From the NCBI GenBank assembly GCA_002633025.1, contig NMRB01000127.1, forward strand, positions 425,717-489,716: a DNA stretch of 64,000 bases, given 5' to 3'. How positions within the stretch are numbered: the stretch's first letter is position 1; each line of letters begins with the position of its first letter. Shown here in pieces: positions 32,657-43,690 of this stretch. Below the pieces are notes generated by a model that was not told the DNA's origin, did not search any database, and saw only the letters and a list, made by a program, of their open reading frames with translations. The position numbers were made by a program, and so were the translations under genes. Source of the DNA: Notospermus geniculatus (lineage: Eukaryota; Nemertea; Pilidiophora; Heteronemertea; Lineidae).

Positions 32657-33102
32657 TAGCCCCGTTTACACTGCCAAAAATCAAGTGAACTCGGTCTGGA
32701 CCGAGTTCGGTTCGGCAAAAAAAGTGGCAGTGTAAACCTGCCAAGCGGACCCGGTCCGGACCAGAAGTGAACCGAACCGAGACCCCCAGAAGGTGGTGGT
32801 CTCGGTCCGGACCGAGTACGGTACCCCGACCAAATGTGCAGTGTAAACGTGACGCACGGCGAACTGGACCGAGTCCACTTCCCTGAGACGGTATTGAGCA
32901 TGCGCGCAGTTCGTCCTTGCGTCACTCGGGTTCACTCGCGTGAATACTCGACGTGCATTCCGCGAGAGATTCTTACCTCCACTCAATGGAGAGCGACGCT
33001 TTACCGCTGCAGTCTAAACGGTACAAATGAAGTGGACCTGGTCCGGTCCGAGTTCGGTTCACTTCAAGTGGACCGAAATGTTTGGCAGTGTAAACGCGGC
33101 TA
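32657..33102. mobile_element. MITE with TAGCCCCGTTTACACTGCC ends and TA target duplication
   Basis: The left end TAGCCCCGTTTACACTGCC is inverted at the right as GGCAGTGTAAACGCGGCTA. Internal subterminal repeats GGTCCGGACC and GTGAACCGAAC recur in both orientations. TA flanks both sides (32655-32656 and 33103-33104). The 446-bp body has no transposase; frames read through it are shadows of the repeats. Confidence 0.75.
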
Positions 33103-33840
33103 TAGTTGGCTCCTTTTAGTTTGTTGTCCTCTGATTGCGCTCCCTGCGCTGTTTGTTCATCTCTTTATTTAGTACCGACTTCCTCTAATTTATTTTTTCC
33201 TCTTAGTTTGTAATTTCCTAAGCAGATTTGATACTCGATTGCGATTATTGGTGCGTTTGACTTGAAACGCGGATAACGGAAGCGTGGAGTATGTTGAGAA
33301 GGACCCGGATGTTTGAATCAGACGACATATCGTTCCTCTTGTCTGCCGTCATCAAGTCGAAAGATAGTTTGATTAAAATATTTCAAGGGGAAATGTCTGA
33401 ACGGTTTTGTTTGGACAATCCCCCCATTCATTCAAAAAAAGTTTGACAGGCAAGAGGCTGCTGAACTGCCGGCCACGATGTAGTTGTGTCGTAACAGATG
33501 GTTTATAGTTCTGGTGTCTGTCTTCCCCGAATCTCATTCAAGAGGTCCCCAAATCGAACCACCCAGCCGTCCTTTGCCTCTCTTTGCCAAATCGAATGCA
33601 GTGTTCAAGGCCCAGTCTGATCGTGGAGTTGGTTGCTCGTTAGCCAATGGGGATAGAGGGATATACGCTTTTTGTGTGCGAAATTGATCAAGGTCTGGAT
33701 GTCACTTTCGTTTCAAAAGTATTAGCCAGTAGTGACACCTATTGAGGCAGTGAGCCATAGCGTTGATGTTGTACATTTACCGTAGTTAAGGCTTAATGTT
33801 GGCCTGCGACGATCACCCTGCACCAATAGCGTTGATCTTC
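33103..33840. other. intergenic, nothing recognised
   Basis: No exon is recognised. The GTGACACCTATTGAGGCAG word near 33737 is a fragment of the dispersed repeat seen at 1130-1290. Confidence 0.3.
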
Positions 33841-33951
33841 AGTGGCGGATGTGCCTCAGATGCCTGGAAAATGCATTTTGGCATCCAATTTTTGAAAATT
33901 TTCTGTGGGGGGGGGGGCACCCCCCTTTTCGGATCTCCTAGATCCGCCCCT
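33841..33951. mobile_element. short element with AGTGGCGGAT/ATCCGCCCCT ends and G-run
   Basis: Ends AGTGGCGGAT and GATCCGCCCCT are inverted repeats. The interior has an 11-base G run followed by a C run. Such termini are common in hAT-type non-autonomous elements of metazoans. Diverged direct repeats (GTTAAGG...GCGACGATCA) flank it on both sides. Confidence 0.5.
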
Positions 33952-34451
33952 GTTATTGAACCGCAGTTAAGGTTGATGTTATCATGCGACGATCAGCCTT
34001 CGCCACTTACAAAGCCGATGTTGTTGATAATCCAGTTCAGCAGTCCCCTTCCATCTCGTACCCACCACGTCAGATCAATGAATCACGAATACTGCACCAC
34101 ATCAGACTCTAATCGGTACCCTCACTTTGTCATTACGAACAATGTTACGAAAAAACAACTGAAATGAAACTCATCCCACCATAAACAACTCAATATCTCT
34201 TTGACATGAATTTCCCCATCGCCGATCGCTGTTCCTGATTGTGGTAGGAACTCGGGATATCCTTTTTCATACCTGCACGGAATTTGGATTTTGCGTTTAT
34301 TATCTTCGGAGTTAAAACGATGTAATCGATCGATACTCAAAACAAACACCAATTAAGATGAAATCCGATTGTTTCTGAGGAATAAACTGCTGCTGTTGGT
34401 TGATGAAGGCTAATAAGAAGCAGCATAAATGAATTAGGAGCCCATCAGACC

Positions 34452-34809
34452 GGTTTACATTGTCAACAAATTCCCTGTCACACTTGAAATATGGTACTCG
34501 CTCAACAATGTTTCACCGTCTGAACTAGTCCTTCAACACTGTTGATCTACACGCCAGGACCTGCAACACTGTTGATAGAAATAGGTTTCTGCAGTTATTT
34601 TGTTGCATGTTGTAGGTAAGATTCAACACCAGATATTGGATCAGCCAATCAGATAATGTATCTAAGTCATGTGATAATCACATGATCAAAAAATCATGCT
34701 GATCTTGCATGATGCTGTTGCATGTGTAAACTATGCTTGTTGAAGGAGGTTTGTTGAAGGTAAATTGTTGATCAACAGTGTTGCAGGGAATTTGTTGATA
34801 ATGTAAACC
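34452..34809. mobile_element. MITE, GGTTTACATTGTCAACAAA family
   Basis: A 358-bp element has ends GGTTTACATTGTCAACAAA and TTTGTTGATAATGTAAACC. Subterminal CAACACTGTTGAT words recur in both orientations. It is non-coding. Confidence 0.75.
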
Positions 34810-35017
34810 CAACTTTTTACACTAGAAATCTCGTATGTTGACGATGAAAGTACATGTAACTCGTAGCCCAGGCCATACCCCTCTCATTTTGATGTTGAGG
34901 AGGTCTGGAAAAGAGTTTCGTGGCAAATACAAGTGACAGTTGCATTACCTGTCGATGAAATGTCTTTCATTCAATAATTAAAAAAAAAGGAAATGTTATG
35001 AAAAAACGAAAAAAAAA
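34810..35017. other. intergenic, poly-A tracts next to tRNA-like sequence
   Basis: A-rich runs at 34978-35021 read as T-rich on the minus strand, directly 3' of the tRNA-like sequence that follows. Confidence 0.4.
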
Positions 35018-35095
35018 AATACCCGGGGCTCGAACCACTTCACTTGCGAATCAAGTACTAGAGAGTAGCTCAATAGCACCCGCCCGTCAAAATTC
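35018..35095 (-). repeat. tRNA-like sequence with T-rich 3' flank
   Basis: On the minus strand a B box (GGTTCGAGCCCC) is followed by GGGTATTTTTTTTTT. An A-box-like segment (TATTGAGCTAC) precedes it. The cloverleaf is not satisfactory, so it is probably a SINE or tRNA pseudogene. It resembles 60968-61045 in its T-rich tail. Confidence 0.4.
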
Positions 35096-35698
35096 ACGTC
35101 ATAGTGGTACGTTCATATTGTACAGCTACGTGCATTAGAAATGCACAGAAGCCCGACATAAATCGTTACGGACTGATGAGACAGAAATAATACCTGGGAC
35201 ACGTGATCTGAAGAGATCTTAACGATGCTGCGCTAATAAATTACACGGCATCAAATAGCAGGAAACAGAAAAATGATGCCCCACAGTCGCATATCAATAG
35301 AAGCAAACGCCATCAATAAATCTCCACTGTTTCATTAACTGGCCACTCATCGGTGCATGTGCCGTTCCCGGATGGTCGGCTCGATAGTGAATGTGCCATC
35401 CTTAATTTATTAGCTCCCTGCTTCAGTCGTTGTTTTTATTGGTCACGGACTATTTGTAATTGAGTCGTACATCAGCATCCTAATTGCACACGTTGTTCGT
35501 TTATTTGTTGGAGTGGAACTGATAGTCGGCGATAAGGATGTGCAGACCATGAATCGACGATGCGAAGTTCGCCAATAAACTGAACCTGAGTGCACTACAA
35601 GTATGATCTTTGGACAAAAGTTCTCGAAAGTTATAACTGATGTGATGTCTGAAGCCCTTCCTGCTGCATGTGCAGTTTAGCTACATTGGTTGAAGTTT
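35096..35698. other. intergenic, nothing recognised
   Basis: No exon or repeat was identified. Confidence 0.3.
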
Positions 35699-35752
35699 CC
35701 GATCGCACCGCTAGGGCAAATGTCACAATAGCCCTAGCGGTGCGGTCGGGAA
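35699..35752. repeat. short hairpin, CCGATCGCACCGCTAGGGC arms
   Basis: 19-bp arms with one mismatch flank a 16-base centre. GCTACATTGG on the left and AGTGTAGC on the right extend the symmetry, suggesting a small inverted-repeat element of about 90 bp. Confidence 0.55.
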
Positions 35753-37830
35753 ACAGTCTACAGTGTAGCCGTTGTTTTCACTAATTTCGGACAGTTTCCG
35801 CCTAGCCCGATAGTTCCCAACTTTGAAACGGCCTTCGAGGAAAGCAGCGTTGGAAATGTCGCTTGAACGCAAACAAGTATTACGCATTATTAGTTCCCAG
35901 TTGACATGTTATAGTTCATGTTTCGCGTGGGATATTGGATTCTCAATAAGCTTTCTCGCATGAAAGTTGATATTTAAAACAGAGGATTAGCATATATCTA
36001 TTTAAGCTAATCCCCTTGAGATTCAGGTGACCGAAGTATGGGTGATTACGTAGAACAGATGGCGTACAGACGTCAAATCTTGCTGTAGTTTTTTTCGTCG
36101 TCTTTAATCATACCTAGACAGGGTAACCGTGTCGTGCGATACGAAATACGCTGCGAAGCACACAATGTTATACGTTAAAAATGTGGTCTTCTTTAATATG
36201 ACTACACTGGATGACGCCGATCGCTGCCGATCAGCCGGAACATTTTGGACGGATTGCTTCCTCGTCGACCGCAGGGGTTGGGAGCTTGATCGTCCCGCGT
36301 ACTCTTCGTGATAAGCGGCTGTAGCTGTTAGCGATCAGGTGTAATCATTCACCAGTCCAGGTCCTGGCAACGAAGCAGGGACGAAAAGATTTCAGAATGT
36401 GTAGTTTTCCAGCTCTTCATCCTAACAAACTCGCTCTTCCTGGGACATGCAACTCATGTTCATTAGCTTCTTTTCCTTAGGTTCAAGAAGTTAATTGCGC
36501 TAGAAATTGCAAGAGCTACGTTTTGAATTAATAATTCAGAGCACCGCGGTGTGGCTTATTAATTAAATGCGCAACAAATCCTGGAGTTTTTTGTCGCCGA
36601 AACATTGATTGTGTCGTCTGAATTCATAACACAATAGTTTCAGTTCGCAAATCATCGAGTCGGACACATTCGTTGTATTTTGCATGGCAACCCCTTGATG
36701 CCAATTGCTATTAAATTGATGAAGTGAATTTGAGTTAAAGCTGTAATGCTCTCTCAGTTTTTTTCTTTTCATCAAATTTTCTGACTGTACTAAAAAGGCT
36801 TACATGTGGGTCTATACATTTTAAGGCGTTGGCCCTGGATCAGAATTTCAAATAAAGAAAATCGTTGGAAACTTTGACCGTGTACGGCTGACAATCGGAA
36901 GTTGAAGGATTGAATCTCTTCGATGTGAAGTCTGCAAATACATGTACATGTATATGCGACAATTTCCTCCCCTCCCCCATGGGGCTGGTTGGCGCTGGCA
37001 GAGTGCCTGCCGTGAATATTGCTGCTCTCATCTTTGTGGTCTTTCACTAAAGAACATGTACATGTACGTACATGTACTTCGAAAAAAAGGAAATGAGTGA
37101 CGGGGGTATAGTTTGTATAGTTTGGACACTGCATCTAAAGACTCAAATTCATATGTGTATTTCTATTACTACAAATGGCGAGATAGCTTTCTAAGGAGCT
37201 ATCATGCCATCGTCAGGAGCTGCCCAACCCATTAGTCAATTTACCAAGCTAATGCATCCGTCCACACTTCCTTCGCTCTGCAGCCTGGGCAGATTGGGAA
37301 CAGGGCATCAATTATGCTTTGCCATGGCCGTGGGTTATGACATCAACCTGAAGCCCCTGGATGACGGGTAACTGTCTGCAAGGTGACCTCACAGTTGTAT
37401 AATAGGGATGTGTTCTGTAAGGAGCTCTTCATTCAGGGGGCTATTTGTTATTTTCCGCCGCGGTGCCTTCATACAGTGGACGCGTCTGAAATCGCACCGC
37501 AATCCGCAAGTCTGCGGAGGCCCTGAAGTCGTCCGCATGCGATCGTGACGCTTGCGGTAAAACGGACTTTTCGCAATTCATCGAAATACACGTCACGACG
37601 AGCAGTTACTGGTAAATTGAATGGGCAGATACAAAAGGTGTAGGTCAGTACTCCTCCAAGCACTAAGTTTCAGATTGGATCCGCAAGGTTAGGCCTGGCG
37701 CCGACTTCTGCTTGCCGCCAGTCAGCGAGTAGATGTTTATGGGTAATGACCCCTGAAATTAACGAACCGACCCGATACAAATGAGTCTAGAGTGTCGAAC
37801 GAGCATTATTCCACTGATGAGGAAAGTACC
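35753..37830. other. intergenic, nothing recognised
   Basis: Contains ACATGTAC microsatellite words near 36940 and 37055. Open frames are short and motif-free. Confidence 0.3.
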
Positions 37831-38269
37831 CTACTCTCCATTCCACTTCCGAGTGGCGCGAGGTTTATCAACGATAGCTCCGCAACGTCTGGGTCAAATT
37901 TGACATACCATACATCAATTGACTTGTCTTTCTTGCCGGTATCTTTCTGCTATCTTCCTTTTTCGCGTAAGGCCGACATAACGGATCCCTTTCTCAAAAC
38001 TCATTTCATTTCGCCATGGTGTTCGGTGCAGTTTACACCTGCGCGATGCATTGCGTCATTTCAAAATGGCCGCCATTTCGGCCGTAAACCCGAACTGCTG
38101 TTGGTGAAAGAACTTTTTTATGTCATCTTTTTAGGGAAAATGACAGTGATGATGGCTGTAGCGGCAAAAAAGACAAATCAATTGATATATGGTATGTCAA
38201 ATTTGACCCAGCCGTTGCTGAGCTATCGTTGATAAACCTCGCGCCAATCGGAAGTGGAATGGAGAGTAG
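37831..38269. mobile_element. long-TIR element (~90-bp inverted ends), copy 1
   Basis: The first and last ~90 bp are near-perfect inverted repeats (CTACTCTCCATTCC, GGCGCGAGGTTTATC, GGGTCAAATTTGACATACC). A 146-codon plus frame spans the element but merely reads through the arms and interior and shows no domain. The interior (CATAACGGATCCCTTTCTCAAA, TTTCAAAATGGC) matches a diverged copy at 47640-47945. Confidence 0.75.
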
Positions 38270-39769
38270 TCGCCTTCTCAGCACTCGCGACGGGTCAACG
38301 TTCCTGTGAACTTTTCATTCATCAAGGGACAAATGGCACGGAAAGAATCATAATGTCCATTAATGGACGATTCTTAGAGTGTAAGGATTCCATTTGCAAT
38401 TTGTCGGTCTAGAAATCACAGGCCAACCCAGGCGCTAACGTCATACTGTCATTGCAGGGCTTCCTTTTGAAGGAAGAGCGACGCCTTTAAGCCATTACTG
38501 ATTCACTCTGGGTTTCCTTGAGGAAGAATAGAAGACCTAGTCACAACTTAGCTGCGGAGCTGTTGGACTAAACGTTTTGAATTGTAAATGTGACCTACTA
38601 CATGGCTGTCCTTTCGCCGCCTTGGACAGTATTGGACCACAGTAAGCGATGACATCGGTACCAATACCGGTGCGAATTGGTTAATCCCCTGCTGTAGATA
38701 TTGCTGTTGAAGCCTCAAAAAAATAAAGCACACTACATAGACCATCGGTGTCCACTCTGACGCACGTTTCTTGCGATGTAAGTGCACGCTGGGGAAAAAA
38801 ACGGCCAGCAGAAAAAGTATCATATGGATGGAGGCACGTAATGAAAACATGTCACAATGGTTAACCATTGTAGCCAGCAGTAAAAAACGGCCGTCGACCA
38901 TAAAAAAGGAGATTAATTCAGACGTGCCCTCTTGATCTTTTTGCTGAAGACGATTCATTAATATCTTGCCTCCGCCGAAATGACCAACAAAGCATACTTC
39001 TCTCCTAAGTCTGCACCAGTGTGCAGTTTATTGCTGCATCTTTGTCTACCCGATACCAAAATACATGTATCTTGATAACCAGTTGGGAGCGTTTTTATCG
39101 GCAAAAATAATAACATATCTGAAATGAAGTTTTAGTTCTTCCGAAACGACATGCAGACATATTTTTTACGCATTGTCATTGGGTTGGACGGTCGTTGTTG
39201 TTGTCGTCGCCGCTTGCAATGTCTATTTCCAGAGGGGCGAATATCCATCTTCACCACAGTATGAAAAAAACGAGACTTTTTCAACTAGTGGAGATCACTG
39301 TTGGCCTGTAGGCCTGTTTCACGGTACTGGTCTTTGACAGCACTTACCAATGGCAATGGAAGATTATATGTTGTCGTCAAAGTCATCATGATCGCTACTT
39401 GGTGACACGGTGACTTTGTGACCAGTCAGATGACAGTATATACCGAAGGCTGTTCCGCCTGTAATCCTAAACGTTGCTCTGTCTCTGGCTCTTGTGACAT
39501 TTATTGATACTCTTCCCTCTTGTCGGTAATTTAAGTGGATGGCCTGGACATGCGATTATCTCTGCTAATTCCTGGTTCGGGTGACAGCTTTGGTAGAGCC
39601 GCTTAACAAACGGACACGTTACCTTCTACTTTGCCTGTCATGCATATTTCGGTGACCATGCATTCCATGACGGCAGGGACGTCTTCAAGGGCATGCAAGT
39701 CTTTTGTCAGGCCGATAGTGAACAATAGGTTTTGCCCCCAAGTGGGCAATATAGCTTCGTGAATAAGGT
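38270..39769. other. intergenic, nothing recognised
   Basis: A 136-codon minus frame (38548-38958) has no recognisable motif. Confidence 0.3.
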
Positions 39770-39986
39770 CCTGGGTCCATATTCATAAAACTACATGTAC
39801 TTAAGTCTAGAGATGACACTTATCCTTTGTTCAACACAAAAGATAAGTATGCACACTTACACTTAAGTTATTTTTTAATGAATATGGGCCCTTGGTCCAT
39901 ATTCTTAAACATACTTACACGTAAGTCAAAGTGTGATACTTGTCTTTTGTGTTGAACAAGGTCTAAGTGTCACACTTAGACTTATA

Positions 39987-40785
39987 GGCCCGTATGCACC
40001 AAAGTGGTTTAAAATTTGGCTTAAACCTAGACTTACTAATCATGGCTTAAGTGTGGATTAAATCATCCGAACTTGAACCTGCACCAACATAGTTAAACCA
40101 CAGAATAAGTTGTCCATGGTTCATCCATGGTTGACCCAATTTCATAACATAAATGGCTATTACCAATGGATTAGGTCACACCCTGTGAACACGATCTCGT
40201 TGTATATGCTCTGGCAAAAATGACTTAATCCAAGTTTAATCTACCCCTCTGCCGAGCAATTGCTTGGGACACCTATTTCACTATCCCGCTGACTGTACTG
40301 GTGAACTTACACCTGCAAGATCACAATCTGTCATCTGGAAATGACCTGTGGCGTAAAATCGTAGCGTGAGTAAAAGCCTGTTAATTGGTGAAACAGCAGC
40401 GTTCCTGTTGGAGTTGGGTGTAATCTCTTCTTCCATCCAATCCAAAATTACATGTAGCAAAACGTTCTCCTTGGTGAAGCGGTATCTTTTGTGGAAATCA
40501 CCATCTCTAAACTCCTCCATCGGATTGCTCCTATCTCGAATCAGCCGTTCTGGCCGTTGAAAATTGTCAAAGCGTTGATCCAGTCCATCTTGTCACTTCA
40601 GTCACTTCTTCAAAAATGTCGTAATCCAAGTTTAAACCTACCCCTTGGCTGGTTTAGAATAATCTGTGGTTTAAACACTGGATAAAAGTTAATCCTTGTT
40701 GGTGCAGGCGGATTAATTTTTTAAACCATACTTAAACCTAGTTTAAGCCTAATCTAAGGTTTATCCACGTTGGTGCATACGGGCC
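39987..40785. mobile_element. PIF/Harbinger-derived element with GGCCCGTATGCACCAA ends
   Basis: Perfect 16-bp terminal inverted repeats GGCCCGTATGCACCAA bound 799 bp. Subterminal repeats (TTAAACC, CTTAAACCTAG) are inverted at the two sides. The interior holds a fragment of a HARBI1-like transposase on the minus strand. The flanks (ATA, AAG) do not form a clean 3-bp duplication. The same ends bound the MITE at 7628-7785. Confidence 0.8.
40281..40560 (-). pseudogene. HARBI1-like (PIF/Harbinger) transposase N-terminal fragment
   Basis: The minus frame reads ERLIRDRSNPMEEFRDGDF, then YRFTKENVLLHVI, then PINRLLLTLRFYATGHFQ and DLAGVSSPV. This is the conserved N-terminal region of Harbinger nucleases (RxRSNPxE, F.KRYRF, LLLxLRFYATGxFQ, D.xGVS). 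The annotated-style ATG at 40520 begins within it; the coding resemblance extends upstream to about 40560. A stop follows SAG at the position where the DDE catalytic domain should begin, so no catalytic residues remain and the element is non-autonomous. Confidence 0.85.
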
Positions 40786-40812
40786 AAGTAGTTTTATGAA
40801 TATGGACCCTGG

Positions 40813-41929
40813 GCGGCAGCAGGCTTTTTGCGGGGGGGGGGGCAAATTACACTTTTTGCCATTCTCCGGCCAAAATCTGCCTGTAAAACACCCTTTTCGG
40901 TGTTGTCTGATGGCGTCTGGGGACTGTCTCCCCTGTCCTCACGCAAACTAACGGCCATGCTTGCCCTCATTGAAGCACCTGGCCGATACACTGGCAGATG
41001 TACAGTCAAAAGAAAACTGGGTGGTCGAGAAAAACCAACCGAATCGGCGGCTTATGAATGAAAATATGGATAATAGCTCGATGATCATCTCTGACTGATA
41101 TCTCACCAATTTCCTAGAATATTAAATAGTTCACACATTCAGAACTTTAACTTTCACATAAGTGTGAACGATTGCACTGAAGTGCACTTGTTGCAATACT
41201 TGCTCCACTCAGCACAACATTTTTCGCTCTCACTTTTTTCATAACTGACGTCAATCTTGTAACTGATAGCGTATCTGCCTCTAATCCCGCTAACGCCTTC
41301 ATGTTTAGGCCATACGAGTCCTTAACTCTGGTTACTAATCCCTATGTCATCGTACAAACAGCATAAAGGATGGGACCATTTGAAAAATATGCGAATGCAA
41401 CTTAGCTGCGAGCAACGGCTTATATACTTCCATAATCCCCTGAGCACTTGGTTTCAATGTAGACCATACCGCACCGCACACCCTGGTTCTAGTATAGGAT
41501 GGTACCGGTAGTTTATCAAATCATTTTTGTTAGAAGACACGATATTTCCTGTTGTTGCAGTCTGAAAGGTCACTAACTTGTTCGACGGGCTTTGATTAAT
41601 CGAATACCTATTAATGCCGCTTCTACAGCGGCGCTCTCATAAAAACCACTTGGCTGTATCTCGCAGGTTAACCTCCGTAGGATCCATTACAGCTGATCAC
41701 TTCTAGTAGTGAACAGGAAGGCCAATTAGTATACACCGCACAAATCATGCTCCTTTTGGGACTTGGATGTGACTTTTATAAGGAACGAGAAAAGAAGATA
41801 CGGAGGGCTGAGGGTTGTGTTCTCATCGTCACGTTTCTTTCGTCAGTGAAGCGTACATCGCATGGGAGATGAATCACTCCCTTCGCCCCCACGAAGTTCT
41901 ACCTCCCACAAAGGTTTCTGACATCGCCA
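40813..41929. other. intergenic, G-run at 40832-40842
   Basis: A 10-11-base G run adjoins the MITE. No exon is recognised. Confidence 0.3.
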
Positions 41930-42770
41930 CTGTTGTTCGTGACTTACGGTGAACATGACATAGTATGAATAGTCATTGCTGTGCCTTGGCACCGTTATGA
42001 ACCTCGGTACAACGTGTTTTTCTGCTGCTCGTGAAATTCTGCTGCTACACCGGCCTCTACTTGCAAAACCCTGCCACTGTTATTCGTGGCTGCGGTAAAG
42101 GTACATGTAATAGAGTTTGAAGTCATCGCTGTGTTTTGGCAGCATCATAAATCCCTGTTTTCATTCGCAAAACCTTGCCCCTATGTTCGTGGCTGCAGTG
42201 AAGGTGATAGAGATTGAAGACGTTGCTGTTGCTGTGCCTTGGCACCATCATGAACCCCGGTCTCCACTCGCAAAATCGTGCCACTGTTGTACACAACGTG
42301 GCTGCAGTGAAGGTGAATAGAGTTTGAAGACATTACTGTGCCTTGGCACCATCGTGAACACCGGTCTCCACTCGCAAAATCGTGCCACTGTTGTACATAA
42401 CGTGGCTGCAGTGAAGGTGAATAGAGTTTGAAGACATTGCTGTGCCTTGGCACCATCGTGAACACCGGTCTCCACTCGCAAAATCGTGCCACTGTTGTAC
42501 ATAACGTGGCTGCGGAGAAGGTGATAGTTTCAAGTCATTGCTGTGCCTTGGCACCATCGTGCTTCCCAGTCTCTACTCACAAAACATTGCCACTTTGTTC
42601 GTGGCTGTGGTGAAGGTGGTGATCATTGCTATGCCTTGGCACCATCATGAACCCCGGTTTCACTCGCAAAACCTCGTCACTGTTGTTCGTGGCTGCGGCG
42701 AACGTGATAGTTTGAAAAGTCATTGCTTTACCTTGACACCATCATAAACTCCAGTCTGCACTCATAGAAG
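41930..42770. repeat. tandem repeat, ~96-104-bp unit, ~8 diverged copies
   Basis: The words CTGTGCCTTGGCACC, CACTCGCAAAA and GTGGCTGCAGTGAAGGTG recur. The core copies at 42331 and 42435 are 104 bp apart and almost identical; outer copies are diverged. Open frames on both strands are repeat shadows. Confidence 0.85.
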
Positions 42771-43107
42771 CATTTACCTGGATAACAATCCGATCAAACA
42801 TCAAACATAATAAAGTAAGATACAAATTCACTTTGTAGCTGTAAAATGAACATCTATAATGCATTAAGTCATAATATGCTTTCTCCTGCAAACTAATTTA
42901 TAATCTTGTATTTTGATAGCAACAAGGTATGATGGGCTTGATTCTAAATGATATAAGGCCATCACAACAAGTCATTCACCGCTGCGGCGAGAATTTGAAT
43001 GGAAAAAGCTATCAATTCAAAGAGAGTGAAAATATTTTAACGTACGTTTCATTACCGGTAGCTCTTTAGGTACACGTCGAAAGAGTATCACTGCATTGTG
43101 ATAGACT
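42771..43107. other. intergenic, A+T-rich
   Basis: No feature is recognised. Confidence 0.3.
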
Positions 43108-43416
43108 TGGGTTTTATATGCGCTCTGTCGAATACTTCAAGAAAACATACAATGTAATCAGAAGAATGAANTGTGGTTTTGAGGACCACACCATCCTAGG
43201 AAGCTCTCAGCAAGCAACTAGTAAGAATGGTCCGTAGAATGGTTTTATGGAACAAGATTTAGTTGTTTTCCAACAAGCAACCAACTAAGCAGTTGGAATC
43301 TTGCTAAGCCCTAGTATCATTCCAAGTTAGAATGCTTTTATGGAATTGGCCCCTGGGTTTTATATGCGCTCTGTCGAATACTTCAGGAAAACATACAATG
43401 TAATCAGAAGAATGAA
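43108..43416. repeat. 63-bp direct repeat flanking an assembly join
   Basis: 43108-43170 and 43354-43416 (TGGGTTTTATATGCGC to AGAAGAATGAA) differ at one base. The first copy ends exactly at the 'n' (43171). The intervening 180 bp contains an imperfect palindrome (GAATGGTTTTATGGAA, TTCCAAGTTAGAATGC). This is what would be seen if one haplotype carried an insertion and both versions were joined. Confidence 0.7.
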
Positions 43417-43605
43417 ACTGGGTTGCGAGACGAGATAAATGAAAAATAATTTTTAAAATACTGAATCGAGAAAAATGTACCAAATACAATGTATGGCATT
43501 TTCACTCCATGACAGTATTGGGCTAATCTTTTTACAGTTGGAGGAAACCGGAGTCCGGAAGGAGCCGGCACTGTCAAAGAGAGTAGCACTCGTTTTACAA
43601 GAAAA

Positions 43606-43690
43606 GCTGGTCAGCAGAGATCGAACCCGGAACCCCAGAGGTGACAGGCACCGAAGTTGCCACTTCACCACCCTGACAGCCCTGAAATAA
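43606..43690 (-). mobile_element. tRNA-like SINE head
   Basis: The minus strand has an A-box-like GTGGTGAAGTGG and a B box GGTTCGATCTC about 45 bp later, with GGGCTGTCAGG upstream. The downstream body is not the one shared by the SINEs at 1588 and 54532. The cloverleaf is poor, so a functional tRNA is unlikely. Confidence 0.5.

Larger units (their letters stand above)
39770..40812. mobile_element. inverted pair of CCATATTCATAAA-family MITEs split by a Harbinger-type element
   Basis: Unit 1 is 39770-39893. Unit 2 starts near 39892, is interrupted at 39987, and resumes at 40786-40812 (AAGTAGTTTTATGAATATGG). The continuous form of that junction (GACTTAAGTAG) is seen at 30130-30150. As at 30052-30274, the two units are inverted relative to each other. 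Confidence 0.85.

Noticed and set aside
37792-38232. 146-codon plus-strand gene
   Set aside because: The frame reads through both arms of an inverted-repeat element.
42117-42747. Several overlapping genes on both strands
   Set aside because: All are shadows of the ~104-bp tandem repeat.
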